Origin: Bradyrhizobium sp. C9
GTDB taxonomy: Bacteria > Pseudomonadota > Alphaproteobacteria > Rhizobiales > Xanthobacteraceae
Assembly (NCBI RefSeq): GCF_002532045.1
Contig: NZ_NWTG01000032.1
Coordinates: 1-64,000, forward strand
Direction: 5' to 3'
Length of the DNA stretch: 64,000 nucleotides
The translations under genes and the position numbers were made by a program. Positions 28,903 through 38,176 of this stretch are shown one piece after another; the first letter of the stretch is position 1, and each line of letters begins with the position of its first letter. The notes below the pieces were generated by a model. It was given only the letters and a program-made list of their open reading frames with translations. It was not told where the DNA came from and searched no databases.

Positions 28903-29589
28903 ATGAACCAGAACGGCAATCCTCCTCGCATCAATCTGCGCCGCGCCGCCTGCACAATTGTGGGCCTAGGGACGCTGCTATTTCTTGCGGCGGGCACCGT
29001 GCGATGGGCCGGCGCCTGGATATTTTTGCTCGAGATCGCGATCGGCGGGCTGATCACCGAGGCATGGCTCGCAAGGCATGATCCGGGTCTGCTGGCGGAG
29101 CGCCGCACCGCGCGCGGCCAGGCCGGGTGGGATCGCGTGATCACGACGATCATGCCGCTGTTGTGGCTGACATGGCTGCCGTTGATGGCGCTCGACGCGG
29201 TGCGCTGCCAGACTTCGTTCGTCCCCCTGTGGCTGCAATGCGCCGGCGCTCTGATGATCGCCGCCTCGTTCTACGTCGTCTACCGGACCTACCGCGAAAA
29301 CAGCTACGCCGCCCCGGTCGTGAAGATCCAGCGCGAGCGCGGGCATGCTGCGGTGACCACGGGACCATACGCCTATGTGCGGCATCCGATCTATGCCAGC
29401 GGCCTGCTGACCTATGTCGGCACGCCGCTGCTGCTCGGATCCTGGTATGGCCTTGGCATCGTGCCGGTCATGGCGGCGCTGCTCGGCCTGCGGTCCATGA
29501 TGGAGGAGCGAATGCTCGCCGCCGAGCTCGACGGCTATGCCGAATATCTCGCCCGCGTGCGCTATCGCCTGGTTCCGATGGTCTGGTGA
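28903..29589 (+). CDS. Isoprenylcysteine carboxyl methyltransferase-like membrane protein
   Basis: This 228-residue integral membrane protein has about five hydrophobic helices. The C-terminal half has the family signature GPYAYVRHPIYASGLL followed by the glutamate-bearing MMEERMLAAELDGYAEYLARV, typical of ICMT/phospholipid-methyltransferase-like enzymes that use S-adenosylmethionine at the membrane. It has a good ribosome site (GGAGAGAGAC). It lies just after the PatG-like locus, but an intervening hairpin suggests a separate unit; whether it modifies a peptide from that locus is open. Substrate unknown. Confidence 0.85.
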   Translation: MNQNGNPPRINLRRAACTIVGLGTLLFLAAGTVRWAGAWIFLLEIAIGGLITEAWLARHDPGLLAERRTARGQAGWDRVITTIMPLLWLTWLPLMALDAVRCQTSFVPLWLQCAGALMIAASFYVVYRTYRENSYAAPVVKIQRERGHAAVTTGPYAYVRHPIYASGLLTYVGTPLLLGSWYGLGIVPVMAALLGLRSMMEERMLAAELDGYAEYLARVRYRLVPMVW

Positions 29590-29744
29590 GCCCGTTCCGC
29601 ATGGCGGAGTTTGCCGCAAACTGGCGGCTTGCCTGATCGGCGGCAATTCCAATAAAGAAGGCTGGACGCGCGTTTCCCTGTCTTCGGCCAAAACGGCCGG
29701 ACGACCCGAGGCGAAGCCGCCGCTTTGCAACGGGCAGGACATTG

Positions 29745-30377
29745 ATGATCGAGGCAGTGATCTGGGATTTCGGCGGCGTCTTGACCACCTCGCCGTTCGA
29801 GGCCTTCGCGCGCTACGAGACCGAGCGCGAGCTGCCGGTCGACATCATCCGCCGCACCAACGCCGCCAACCATCTGGACAACGCGTGGGCCAAGTTCGAG
29901 CGCGCCGAGATCGGGATCGACGCGTTCGACGCGCTGTTCGCGACGGAATCCAAGGCGCTCGGCGCCGAGGTGCGCGGCAAGGACGTGCTGCCGCTGCTCT
30001 CCGGCGACCTGCGTCCTGAAATGGTCGAGGCACTGAAGCGCATCAAGGCGAAATTCAAGACCGGCTGCATCACCAACAACCTGCCGTCGAACGCAATCGG
30101 CAGCCACAGCGGACGCACACTCTATGTCGCGGAAGTCATGGCGCTGTTCGACCATGTCATCGAGTCCGCGAAGATCGGCCTGCGCAAACCCGACCCGCGC
30201 ATCTACCAGATGATGGTGGAGACGCTGCAGGTGAACCCGAAGACCTGCGTCTATCTCGACGATCTCGGCGTCAACCTGAAGCCGGCGCGCGAGATGGGCA
30301 TGACGACGATCAAGGTTGCGAACGCCGCTCAGGCGATTTCCGAGCTCGAAGCCGCGACCGGCCTCACGCTGAGGTGA
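29745..30377 (+). CDS. HAD-like hydrolase (subfamily IA)
   Basis: This 210-residue haloacid-dehalogenase-like hydrolase carries the nucleophile Asp in motif I (VIWDFGGVLT), the Thr of motif II in GCITNNLPSN, Lys in IGLRKPDPRIY and the acidic motif IV in VYLDDLGVN. In motif I the second Asp of classical phosphatases is Gly, as in the HAD domains related to soluble epoxide hydrolase and ACAD10, so it may not be a simple phosphatase. A TTG at 29742 directly precedes the ATG I chose. Confidence 0.88.
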   Translation: MIEAVIWDFGGVLTTSPFEAFARYETERELPVDIIRRTNAANHLDNAWAKFERAEIGIDAFDALFATESKALGAEVRGKDVLPLLSGDLRPEMVEALKRIKAKFKTGCITNNLPSNAIGSHSGRTLYVAEVMALFDHVIESAKIGLRKPDPRIYQMMVETLQVNPKTCVYLDDLGVNLKPAREMGMTTIKVANAAQAISELEAATGLTLR

Positions 30378-30551
30378 AGCGGCCTTCCGGCATATTCACT
30401 CCGCATTCAGGCGACAGTCTCTAATTCTCAGCCTCCCCCTGGGTCACGGCGCGACCATGAGATCGCATCGTGATCCCATTCCTGGTCTGAGCATGACGTT
30501 CCGGAAAAGCCGACATCGCTTCTCCGGATCATGCCCGCGGAGGCACATCCC

Positions 30552-30869
30552 ATGAAACGTTTCGTCGTCGCCCTTGTCTCGGCTGGTTCGCTGCTGGTCT
30601 CGGTCGCGGCATTCGCGCAAGCAGCCTCAACCCCGGCTGCAGCGCCGGCAGCGGCTCCTGCGCAAGAGAGCACGTCGGCGGCAGTGCCCGTGCCCGGTGC
30701 GAAGCGCGCGGCCTGCCAGAGCGCCGCGAAGGCACTGAAGGGTCAGGATCGGCACGACCAGATGCAGCTCTGCATGGCGCAGGCGCATCTCGACTGCCTG
30801 AAGCAGGCGATCGACCAGAAGATCGTCGGCCCGCAACGCAAGGATTTCGTGAAGAGCTGCGCGAGCTAG
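30552..30869 (+). CDS. Secreted PsiF-repeat-like small protein
   Basis: This 105-residue protein has a signal peptide (MKRFVVALVSAGSLLVSVAA, cleaved after FAQA), an Ala/Pro-rich spacer (about 25-50), and two cysteine-bounded segments, CQSAAKALKGQDRHDQMQLC and CLKQAIDQKIVGPQRKDFVK followed by SC. These resemble the repeats of PsiF, a phosphate-starvation-inducible periplasmic protein in enterics. The ATG follows GGAGG. The PsiF match is from memory of the repeat pattern; function unknown. Confidence 0.7.
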   Translation: MKRFVVALVSAGSLLVSVAAFAQAASTPAAAPAAAPAQESTSAAVPVPGAKRAACQSAAKALKGQDRHDQMQLCMAQAHLDCLKQAIDQKIVGPQRKDFVKSCAS

Positions 30870-31030
30870 AGCTTGCCGCCTCCGGGTATTGCGCTCGGCG
30901 GAAATACCCCGGGACCATGCGCTAAGCGCAGCGTTTACCCCATGCCTTTGCGGGCCAAACGAGCCTTGTGCTTTGCCCGCAACGGGAGCAGAACAGGTCC
31001 GAGTTCAAGGCAAATTCGGAGCTGATCCTC

Positions 31031-31978
31031 GTGGCTGACACCAGGCCCACCGCCTCGATCGAGGCCGTGGAAAGCGGCCTCGCCGCGCAAGGCTATATCG
31101 CGAGCCGGCAGATCGCGACCGCGGTCTATCTGTCGCAGCAGATCGAGAAGCCGATCCTGGTCGAGGGCCCTGCCGGCGTCGGCAAGACCGAGCTTGCGAA
31201 GGCGATCGCGGCCTGGCGCGGCCTGAAGATGATCCGCCTGCAGTGCTATGAGGGCCTCGACGAGGCCAAAGCGCTGTATGAGTGGAAATATGCCAAGCAG
31301 CTGCTCTACACCCAGATCCTGAAGGACAAGCTCGGCGAGGTGCTCGGCGGCGCGCAGTCGCTGGCCGCGGCGCTCGACCAGCTCCACACCTTCGGCGACG
31401 TGTTCTTCTCCAAGGAGTTCGTCGAGCCGCGGCCGCTGTTGCAGGCTCTGGAGCAGCCGGCCGGCTGCGTGCTCCTGATCGACGAGATCGACAAGTCGGA
31501 TGCCGAATTCGAATCGCTGCTGCTGGAAATCCTCTCGGACTTCCAGGTCACGATCCCCGAGCTCGGCACCGTCTCCGCGGTGGCGCCGCCGACCGTGATC
31601 CTGACCTCGAACAGCGAACGCGATCTCGGCGATGCCTTGAAGCGGCGCTGCCTGCATCTGCATATCGGCTTCCCCGAGCAGAAGCTGGAAGAGCGCATCG
31701 TCGAGAGCCGGGTGCCCGGTATCTCGCAGACGCTGCGCAAGCAGATGGTCGGCTTCATCCACGAGATCCGCTCATTGGACCTGAAGAAGCTGCCCTCAGT
31801 CAGCGAAGCGATCGACTGGGCGCGCGTGCTGGTGCTGCTGCAGGCCGGCGAGCTCGACACCGAGATCGTCAAGGACACGCTCAACGTGCTCCTGAAATAC
31901 GAGGCCGACATCGAGGCCGCGGCGCCGCAGATATCGTCCTTCATCGCCAAGGCGTCGCGCCAAGGCGTGTTCAGCTAG
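31031..31978 (+). CDS. MoxR-type AAA+ ATPase
   Basis: This 315-residue AAA+ ATPase has Walker A GPAGVGKT (46-53), Walker B VLLIDEIDKSD, sensor 1 in VILTSNSERDLGDALKRRC and the MoxR-type C-terminal lid. Such ATPases work with a VWA protein to insert cofactors or remodel enzyme complexes, and the VWA partner starts seven bases after this stop codon. I chose GTG at 31031, with GGAG ten bases upstream; a TTG at 30968 would add 21 unlikely residues. The pair resembles CoxD/CoxE of CO-dehydrogenase-type clusters. Confidence 0.85.
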   Translation: MADTRPTASIEAVESGLAAQGYIASRQIATAVYLSQQIEKPILVEGPAGVGKTELAKAIAAWRGLKMIRLQCYEGLDEAKALYEWKYAKQLLYTQILKDKLGEVLGGAQSLAAALDQLHTFGDVFFSKEFVEPRPLLQALEQPAGCVLLIDEIDKSDAEFESLLLEILSDFQVTIPELGTVSAVAPPTVILTSNSERDLGDALKRRCLHLHIGFPEQKLEERIVESRVPGISQTLRKQMVGFIHEIRSLDLKKLPSVSEAIDWARVLVLLQAGELDTEIVKDTLNVLLKYEADIEAAAPQISSFIAKASRQGVFS

Positions 31979-31984
31979 GCCAAG

Positions 31985-33361
31985 ATGCGCGAGAACCTGC
32001 ATCGCTTCTTTCGTGCGGCGCGGGGAGCCGGGGTCCGGGTCTCGCCCGCCGAAAGCATCGATGCGATGCGGGCGGTGGCTCAGGTCGGCTTTGCCGACCG
32101 CGACATCCTGCGCGACACGTTCCTGTTGACGCTTGCCAAGACGCAGGATGAGAAGCGTTCGCTCGGCGAATGCTTTGACTTGTTCTTCAGCCAGCCCGAG
32201 CCGCAGCAGGACGCCGCCGAGCAGAACAAGACCGGCGACGACAGCGAATCCGGCGCCAACCCGTCGGCCGATGAGCATGGCGATGCGGCGGGTGGCGCTG
32301 CCAACGAGAATGTCGGCCCATTGGCGCAGATGCTGCTGTCGCAGGATCGCGCCGCGATATCGACGGCGATCGCCAATGCCTCCGGCGCCGCCTCGCTGCC
32401 CGATATCCGCTACTTCACCCAGCGCGGCATCTTCCAGACCCGCATTCTCGATGCGATGGGCATCCAGCGGCTGCGCGACGACATCGACGAACAGACCACC
32501 CGCAACCCGGCGCTCGCCGAACGGCTGCAGGAGGCGCTCAACGGCCTGCGCGGCACCGTCCGCGACACGGTCTCGCAAGCCTTGCTGCTCTACGGCCGCG
32601 AAGAGACAGAAAACCTGCGCAACGAGATCCTGCGCAACGCCCCGCTGGCGCGGATCGAGCCGCGGCAGGTCGAGCAGATGCGCGCGCTGATCCGACAGAT
32701 CGCGCGCCGGCTGCGCGAACGCTATTCCAAGCCGCGCAAGCGTCAGCGCCGCGGCCATCTCGACGTCCGCCGCACGTTGCGGCGGAACGCAGCCTGGGGC
32801 GGCGTGCCGTTCCTCACCGCGTGGAAGCGCAAGCATCGCGACCGGCCGAAGATCGTAGCGCTGTGCGACGTCTCGGGCTCGGTCGCCCGCGTCTCGGACT
32901 TCTTCCTGCTCCTGATCCACAGCCTGCACGAGGTCGTCGACGACGTCCGTTCGTTCGCCTTCTCGGGCCATTTGATCGAGGTCAGCGACATCCTGGAATC
33001 CAATTCGCCGGAAGAAGCGATGAAGGAGATCATGTCCAGGGTCGGCTTCGGTTCGTCCGACTACGGCAATTCCTTCGCCGATTTCGAGGACAATTGGATG
33101 AGCGCAATCACGCCGCAGACCACGGTGATCGTGCTCGGCGACGCCCGCAGCAACAATCTCGATCCGCGCGCCGACATCCTGCGCCGCATCGGCGAGCGCT
33201 CGAAGCGGCTGGTGTGGCTCAACCCCGAAGGCCGCATGGTCTGGGGTTTTGGCGATTCCGAGATGCCGCGCTACGCGACCTTCTGCACCGTGGTGCGCCA
33301 ATGCGCGACTGCCCAGCAGCTCGAGCGCGCCGTCTCTGACATCGTGGCGACGTATCAATAG
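31985..33361 (+). CDS. CoxE-like VWA-domain protein
   Basis: This 458-residue cytoplasmic protein pairs with the upstream MoxR ATPase. It has an acidic, low-complexity stretch (about 70-105), a helical middle with basic clusters (SKPRKRQRRGH), and a C-terminal von Willebrand A domain with the metal-site motif ALCDVSGSVAR near residue 300. The MoxR-VWA pair is known from maturation of molybdenum hydroxylases. A molybdenum hydroxylase operon lies 2 kb downstream on the other strand (35466-39516), so a maturation role for that enzyme is plausible but unproven. Confidence 0.85.
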   Translation: MRENLHRFFRAARGAGVRVSPAESIDAMRAVAQVGFADRDILRDTFLLTLAKTQDEKRSLGECFDLFFSQPEPQQDAAEQNKTGDDSESGANPSADEHGDAAGGAANENVGPLAQMLLSQDRAAISTAIANASGAASLPDIRYFTQRGIFQTRILDAMGIQRLRDDIDEQTTRNPALAERLQEALNGLRGTVRDTVSQALLLYGREETENLRNEILRNAPLARIEPRQVEQMRALIRQIARRLRERYSKPRKRQRRGHLDVRRTLRRNAAWGGVPFLTAWKRKHRDRPKIVALCDVSGSVARVSDFFLLLIHSLHEVVDDVRSFAFSGHLIEVSDILESNSPEEAMKEIMSRVGFGSSDYGNSFADFEDNWMSAITPQTTVIVLGDARSNNLDPRADILRRIGERSKRLVWLNPEGRMVWGFGDSEMPRYATFCTVVRQCATAQQLERAVSDIVATYQ

Positions 33362-33379
33362 ACCGCGCAGTCGGGACTG

Positions 33380-33907
33380 CTATATCGCGAGCGACTCGCT
33401 GTGGAGGAACCACCCGACTAACGCAACCAGCGTCAGCGCGATCGACGCGGAGACACTGACGAGCTTGATCGTCGTGATCGCCTTCAGCATCGAGACGGAG
33501 CGGGCCGCCGCATGCGGATCGCCGTGCAGCAACAGCCAGGCCAGCAGGCAATCCTCGATCAGGTCGCTCAGCAGATACACCGCCGGCACGACCAGGCCGA
33601 GCCACGCTGCGGTCGGATAGATCTGGTTCAGCCAGAATGATGACGCCGCGCCCATCGCGCCCGCCAGCGCCAGCATGACGACGAGATCGAGCGGGAACAG
33701 GATCGGGAAGACATATTTCATCCGCAGATCGGATTGCACCAGTTCGCCGAGCTGATCGCCGGTGTAGCTCAGCGTCTTCTCCGGAAAGCGGGTCCGGAAT
33801 CTACTGGCGAAAACGCGATCCGAATAGCTACCGACCCACCAGAACAGTCCGAACGCACTCACCACCAATCCCGCGAGAATGACCGTCACGAGCGCTTGGT
33901 GGCTCAT
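33380..33907 (-). CDS. Hypothetical integral membrane protein
   Basis: This 175-residue protein has about four transmembrane helices (about 5-25, 65-85, 90-115 and 145-168). The first is LVTVILAGLVVSAFGLFWWV and another is KYVFPILFPLDLVVMLALAG. No catalytic motif is seen and I do not recognise the family. I chose the ATG at 33907; the longer frame has no ribosome site. It ends 18 bp from the convergent VWA gene. Confidence 0.65.
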   Translation of the reverse strand: MSHQALVTVILAGLVVSAFGLFWWVGSYSDRVFASRFRTRFPEKTLSYTGDQLGELVQSDLRMKYVFPILFPLDLVVMLALAGAMGAASSFWLNQIYPTAAWLGLVVPAVYLLSDLIEDCLLAWLLLHGDPHAAARSVSMLKAITTIKLVSVSASIALTLVALVGWFLHSESLAI

Positions 33908-34239
33908 GCCGATGCGTTCCTGTCCATGGTGTGGAGGCTGCGGAAGGCCGCAGGCAAGATGATCGCGCGCACCGGCGAAATCCCTGAAGGGCAGAAAATT
34001 CGACGCAATATCGCAATGATTGACGACGAGATTTCCACCTTTTCCAAAGTGTTGCAATTGAATTCTGCGGATCGCTGGTTAGAGCGCGCACGCCCGCGCG
34101 ATGTCGGCCGCAGACGCCGGAATGACAGTCGGCGTTCATGCCGCGCACATAGAACCGTCTTCAATTGAAGATTGAATCTTCCCCGTGTTCTGCCGTACAT
34201 TGAGATCGCGAATTTTCACGGCGGCCGCGGGGGCAACGG
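33908..34239. other. 332-bp intergenic region with palindrome TCTTCAATTGAAGA
   Basis: This divergent region between the membrane protein and the DUF2235 gene contains a perfect 14-bp palindrome, TCTTCAATTGAAGA (34158-34171), followed by TTGAATCTTC. It sits 68 bp before the DUF2235 start and could be a regulator site. Nothing else recognisable is present. Confidence 0.45.
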
Positions 34240-35460
34240 ATGCCGAAGGATATTGTGATTTGTTGCGACGGCACCGGCAACGAGATCGGCGCCAATATTT
34301 CCAACGTGCTGAAGCTGTTTCGCGTCGCCGACAAGGATGACCGGCAGCGCATCTACTATCATCCGGGTCTCGGCACGATCGGCCTGCAGAACAGCTGGGG
34401 CCGCTTCAAGCAGGAGGTGCGCGGCCTGTTCGGGCTGGCCTTTGGCGCCGGCCTCGACGAGGACACGCTTGGCGCCTACCGTTTTCTGTGCCGGCTCTGG
34501 GAGCCCGGCGACCGGGTCTGGATGTTCGGTTTCAGCCGCGGCGCCTATACCGTGCGCACGCTGGCGGCTTTCATCCATGCGATGGGCCTGTTGCCGGTCG
34601 ACCAGCTCGACCTCGCCAGCCATGCCTTCGGCACCTACAAGAAAGCCAGCTCCGACGCCCAGAAGTCCGACGGGACGTTTGACCCTGCCCCGCTGAAGGA
34701 AGTCTGGCACTTCAGCCAGATCGCCGGCGGGCGCAACATCGACATCGAGTTCGTCGGAGTCTGGGACACCGTGGCCTCGATCATCGTGCCACGGCAGGAC
34801 AACTTCCTGTTCGACATCCAGACGCTGCTGTTCACCCGCACCAACTCCAGCGTCAAATGCTTCCGCCAGGCGATCTCGATCGACGAACGCAGGCGCATGT
34901 TCCGCCTCAACCGCTGGATCGAGCCGCAGAAGTTCCGCACCGATCCGTTCGATCCGGCAACGGAGGTGGACCAGGACATTCGCCAGGTCTGGTTCGCCGG
35001 CGTGCACTCCGACGTCGGCGGTGGCTATCCCGAGGACCAGAGCGGGCCGTCAAAATTTCCGCTGATCTGGATGCTCGAGCAGGCCAAGACCGCCGGGCTG
35101 CACATGGATCAGGCGCTGATCGATCATCTCGCCTGGGGGATGCCGCTGCCGCCGCACAAGTTCGACTACGTGCCGCCGAGCGCGACCGCCCCGCTGCACA
35201 ATTCGCTGACCGCCGCCTGGGAAATCCTGGAATGGATTCCGAAGAGCGACAAATGGAAGGAGTGGCCGGAGCGGAAGTCCTTCCTCGGCTTCTATCTGCC
35301 GCGCGGCGAGCCGCGGCCGATACCGGACGGGGCGACCATCCATGCCTCGGTGGTTGAACGGATGGAGAAGGATACGACCTACAAGCCGATCAACCTGCCG
35401 ACGACCTACAAGGTCGAGCCAATGACGCCGCCTCCGGCGCCACCCGCTCCGACGGCCTGA
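34240..35460 (+). CDS. DUF2235 alpha/beta hydrolase (T6SS phospholipase Tle1-like)
   Basis: This 406-residue protein of the DUF2235 family starts IVICCDGTGNEIGANISNV and has the nucleophile elbow GFSRGAYTVR near residue 100, HSDVGGGYPED (putative acid/His region) and VGVWDTVAS. Related proteins include the Tle1 phospholipase effectors of type VI secretion, but no secretion genes, VgrG or PAAR are nearby and no signal peptide is visible, so an ordinary cytoplasmic esterase or phospholipase role is as likely. The last 20 residues are Pro-rich. Confidence 0.85.
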   Translation: MPKDIVICCDGTGNEIGANISNVLKLFRVADKDDRQRIYYHPGLGTIGLQNSWGRFKQEVRGLFGLAFGAGLDEDTLGAYRFLCRLWEPGDRVWMFGFSRGAYTVRTLAAFIHAMGLLPVDQLDLASHAFGTYKKASSDAQKSDGTFDPAPLKEVWHFSQIAGGRNIDIEFVGVWDTVASIIVPRQDNFLFDIQTLLFTRTNSSVKCFRQAISIDERRRMFRLNRWIEPQKFRTDPFDPATEVDQDIRQVWFAGVHSDVGGGYPEDQSGPSKFPLIWMLEQAKTAGLHMDQALIDHLAWGMPLPPHKFDYVPPSATAPLHNSLTAAWEILEWIPKSDKWKEWPERKSFLGFYLPRGEPRPIPDGATIHASVVERMEKDTTYKPINLPTTYKVEPMTPPPAPPAPTA

Positions 35461-35465
35461 CCAAT

Positions 35466-37688
35466 TTACGCATCGATCGCATCCTTGATCCGCTTGCGGC
35501 TGAGCGGCAGGTCGCGCAGCCGCTTGCCGGTCGCGCGCGCAACGGCATTGGCGAGCGACGCAGCGGCCGGCCCCTGCCCGGTCTCGCCGCTGCCGAGGAA
35601 CGGCTGGCCCGGGCGGTTGATGATGTGGACGGCGATGCTGTCGGGCACGGCATTGAAGCGCAGGATCGGGTAGGTCTGCCAGTCGATGCTGGTGATCCTT
35701 GCTTCATCGAAGGTGACGCTCTCATAGAGCGTCCAGCTCGCCGACTGCACGATCGCGCCCTCGATCTGGTTGGTGATGCCGTCCGGATTGACGACCTGGC
35801 CGGCATCGACGGCAGCGACCGCGCGCACCAGCCGAGCCCGGCCAGTCTCGCGATCGACCTCCACCTCGGTCGCAATGGCACAATAGGCGGCCAGATTCTT
35901 GTAGCGCGCGAACGCAAAGCCATAGCCGCGATTCTGCGGCGCCCTCGCACCGGGCGTCCAGCCGAATTCCCGGGCAGCGGTCTCCACCACCGCGCGGCCG
36001 CGCGCATCGTCGAGATGGTTGAGGCGAAACGCGACCGGATCGGCGCCGGCGAGATCGGCCAGCTCGTCCATAAAGCTCTCGATCGAGAACACATTGTGAT
36101 AGGCGCCGAGCGCGCGCATCGCCGAAATCCGCAAAGGCATCGCGGGAATGAAGTGGTGCATCACATGCGCGTTCGGGAAATTGTAGATCGGTATCGCGTT
36201 GCGATCGCCGCCGCCCTCCGGCAGCGGCAACGGCTTTGGCGCAGGCACCGCAAACGACCGCGCCATGTGCTGGGCCGCGAGCAGCGAGCCGGCGCCGCCC
36301 GGCCGCATCGAATGCGTGTTGCTCCACACCGCAAAATTCCAATCGGCGATCCTGCCGTCGACCGTGAGCGAGGCCCTCAACTTCGTCACCATGGCCGGGC
36401 CATACGGCTCCCAACCGTGCTCCTGCTCGCGCATCCACTGCACCCGGACCGGGCGCCCGGGCAGCGCATGGGCAATCAGCGCGGCGTCAGCGGCGGCATC
36501 GTCGGCGCCGTTATGGCCGTAGCAGCCGGAGCCCTCGACATGGATCAGGCGGACGCTGGCAAGCGGCATGCCGAGCATTTCAGCGATGGCCTGCCGGTCG
36601 GGATAGACGCCTTGGGTGTGCGTCCACACCGTCATCGCGCCATCGCCGAACTGCGCGAGCGCGCAGGACGGCCCGATCGAGCCATGCGACTGATAGGGCC
36701 GCGTGTAGGTCGCCTCGAGCGATTTCGTGCCGCTCACCGCGGGATCGCTGCGTTCGAAAATTGCGAAGTCCTGCGACGGCAGCGCGGTCAGCACATCAGC
36801 CAGATCCCGCTGGTTCGGCAGCTTCGCGCTCTCCCGCCACTTCGCCGCGGCTGACAGCGCATGCATGGCCTTGACCGCCGAAAACTCCTTCTCCGCCACC
36901 ACGGCAAGGAAATTGCCGTCGCGCACGACTCCGACCACACCGGGCATCTTCTCGATCGCGGCCGTATCGCATTCGATCAGCTTCGCGCCGTAGCTCGGCG
37001 GACGCACGACGCGCGCATGAACCATCCCAGGAAGGCGCATGTCCTGCACATAGGCGGCGCCGCCGGTGACCTTGGCCGGAATATCGACGCGCGGCACCGG
37101 TTGACCCATCACCTTGAAACTTGCCGGATCCTTCAGGCGCGATGTCGGCTGCGCCTCGACATGCAGCATGTCCGAGGCGACGAGCTCGCCATAGCTCAAG
37201 TGCCGGCCGTCGGGGGCGATCACCGCCGCATTCTCGGTGCGCAACGCGTCGGTTGGCAGATCGAACCGCCTCGCTGCCTCCGCAACCAGCAGCGCACGCG
37301 TCTGCGCCGCGGCATGCAGGATCGCGGTGCCGCTGTCTTGCATCGAATGGCTGCCGGAGGTGTAGCCTTCGTTCGCCGTGAGCTTTGTATCGGCAGTGAT
37401 CACCTTCAGCGCATCGAAGGGAATATCGAGCTGCTCGGCGGCGATCTGCTGGAACGCGGTGCGGAATCCCTGGCCGAGCTCGGCCTTGCCCGTAAAGGCC
37501 GTGATCTGGCCATTGGCGTCGATCCGGATCCAGGAATCCAGATTGGGTGAGGTTGCGAGGCTGCCCGGCAGCTTCGGGCCCTGAGCCTTCTGCTCCTGCG
37601 CCACCGCATGGCGCAGCGAGAAGCTGACGATCAGCGCGCCGCCACCGGCCAGCACGCTGCGGCGATCGAGCACTATCGGCGCGATCAT
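35466..37688 (-). CDS. Molybdenum hydroxylase large subunit (isoquinoline 1-oxidoreductase beta type)
   Basis: This 740-residue molybdopterin-cytosine-dinucleotide-type catalytic subunit of the xanthine dehydrogenase superfamily begins with a twin-arginine signal (LDRRSVLAGGGALIV), so the folded complex is probably exported. Landmarks are AELGQGFRTAFQQIAAEQL, IEGSGCYGHNGADDAAADA-type substrate-channel residues (written VEGSGCYGHNGADDA in this protein) and the catalytic-glutamate region FLGSGETGQGPAAASLANA. The ATG at 37688 overlaps the upstream TGA by ATGA. A longer frame upstream is just the 2Fe-2S gene read out of frame. Likely substrates are N-heterocycles or aldehydes. Confidence 0.9.
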   Translation of the reverse strand: MIAPIVLDRRSVLAGGGALIVSFSLRHAVAQEQKAQGPKLPGSLATSPNLDSWIRIDANGQITAFTGKAELGQGFRTAFQQIAAEQLDIPFDALKVITADTKLTANEGYTSGSHSMQDSGTAILHAAAQTRALLVAEAARRFDLPTDALRTENAAVIAPDGRHLSYGELVASDMLHVEAQPTSRLKDPASFKVMGQPVPRVDIPAKVTGGAAYVQDMRLPGMVHARVVRPPSYGAKLIECDTAAIEKMPGVVGVVRDGNFLAVVAEKEFSAVKAMHALSAAAKWRESAKLPNQRDLADVLTALPSQDFAIFERSDPAVSGTKSLEATYTRPYQSHGSIGPSCALAQFGDGAMTVWTHTQGVYPDRQAIAEMLGMPLASVRLIHVEGSGCYGHNGADDAAADAALIAHALPGRPVRVQWMREQEHGWEPYGPAMVTKLRASLTVDGRIADWNFAVWSNTHSMRPGGAGSLLAAQHMARSFAVPAPKPLPLPEGGGDRNAIPIYNFPNAHVMHHFIPAMPLRISAMRALGAYHNVFSIESFMDELADLAGADPVAFRLNHLDDARGRAVVETAAREFGWTPGARAPQNRGYGFAFARYKNLAAYCAIATEVEVDRETGRARLVRAVAAVDAGQVVNPDGITNQIEGAIVQSASWTLYESVTFDEARITSIDWQTYPILRFNAVPDSIAVHIINRPGQPFLGSGETGQGPAAASLANAVARATGKRLRDLPLSRKRIKDAIDA

Positions 37689-38176
37689 CGGACGCCCTCC
37701 TCGCTTGCGGCGTCGGCCGTATCCATCAGCCGCGCGGCGCGATGCACCGCGCGCAGGATGCGCATATGGGTGCCGCAGCGGCAGAGATTGGGCTCCAGCT
37801 CGGCGCGGATCTGTGCATCGGATGGCTTCGGGTTGCGCATCAGGAGCGCCTGCGCCCGCATCATCATCCCGGCGATGCAGTAGCCGCACTGCGCTGCCTG
37901 CTCCTCCATGAAGGCGCGCTGGATCGGCGCCGGCGCGGCCACGGTGCCGAGCCCTTCGAGCGTCGTCACCTGCTTGCCCTCGACGAGCAACAGCGGCGTG
38001 ACGCAGGACAGCACCGCCTTGCCGTCGACGATCACGGTGCAGGCGCCGCATTGCCCGAGCCCGCAGCCGAACTTCGCGGCATTGAGCGCGAGATCGTTGC
38101 GCAGCACATAGAGCAGCGGCGTATCCGGATCGGCATCGACCTGGTGATCCCGGCCATTGACCTTCAGCGTTGTCAT
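37685..38176 (-). CDS. [2Fe-2S] subunit of molybdenum hydroxylase (isoquinoline 1-oxidoreductase alpha type)
   Basis: This 163-residue electron-transfer subunit has two [2Fe-2S] sites: a plant-ferredoxin-like N-terminal site (KFGCGLGQCGACTVIVDGKA) and a helical C-terminal site (AQCGYCIAGMMM and NLCRCGTHMRI). It passes electrons from the molybdenum subunit, encoded immediately downstream, to the cytochrome encoded immediately upstream. Its ATG overlaps the cytochrome stop (ATGA) and its own stop overlaps the next start, implying coupled translation in a fixed ratio. No signal peptide is present, consistent with hitch-hiking export with the Tat-bearing partner. Confidence 0.92.
   Translation of the reverse strand: MTTLKVNGRDHQVDADPDTPLLYVLRNDLALNAAKFGCGLGQCGACTVIVDGKAVLSCVTPLLLVEGKQVTTLEGLGTVAAPAPIQRAFMEEQAAQCGYCIAGMMMRAQALLMRNPKPSDAQIRAELEPNLCRCGTHMRILRAVHRAARLMDTADAASEEGVR

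Noticed and set aside
34240..35460. Calling the DUF2235 protein a type VI secretion effector
   Set aside because: No VgrG, PAAR, immunity or secretion genes nearby.
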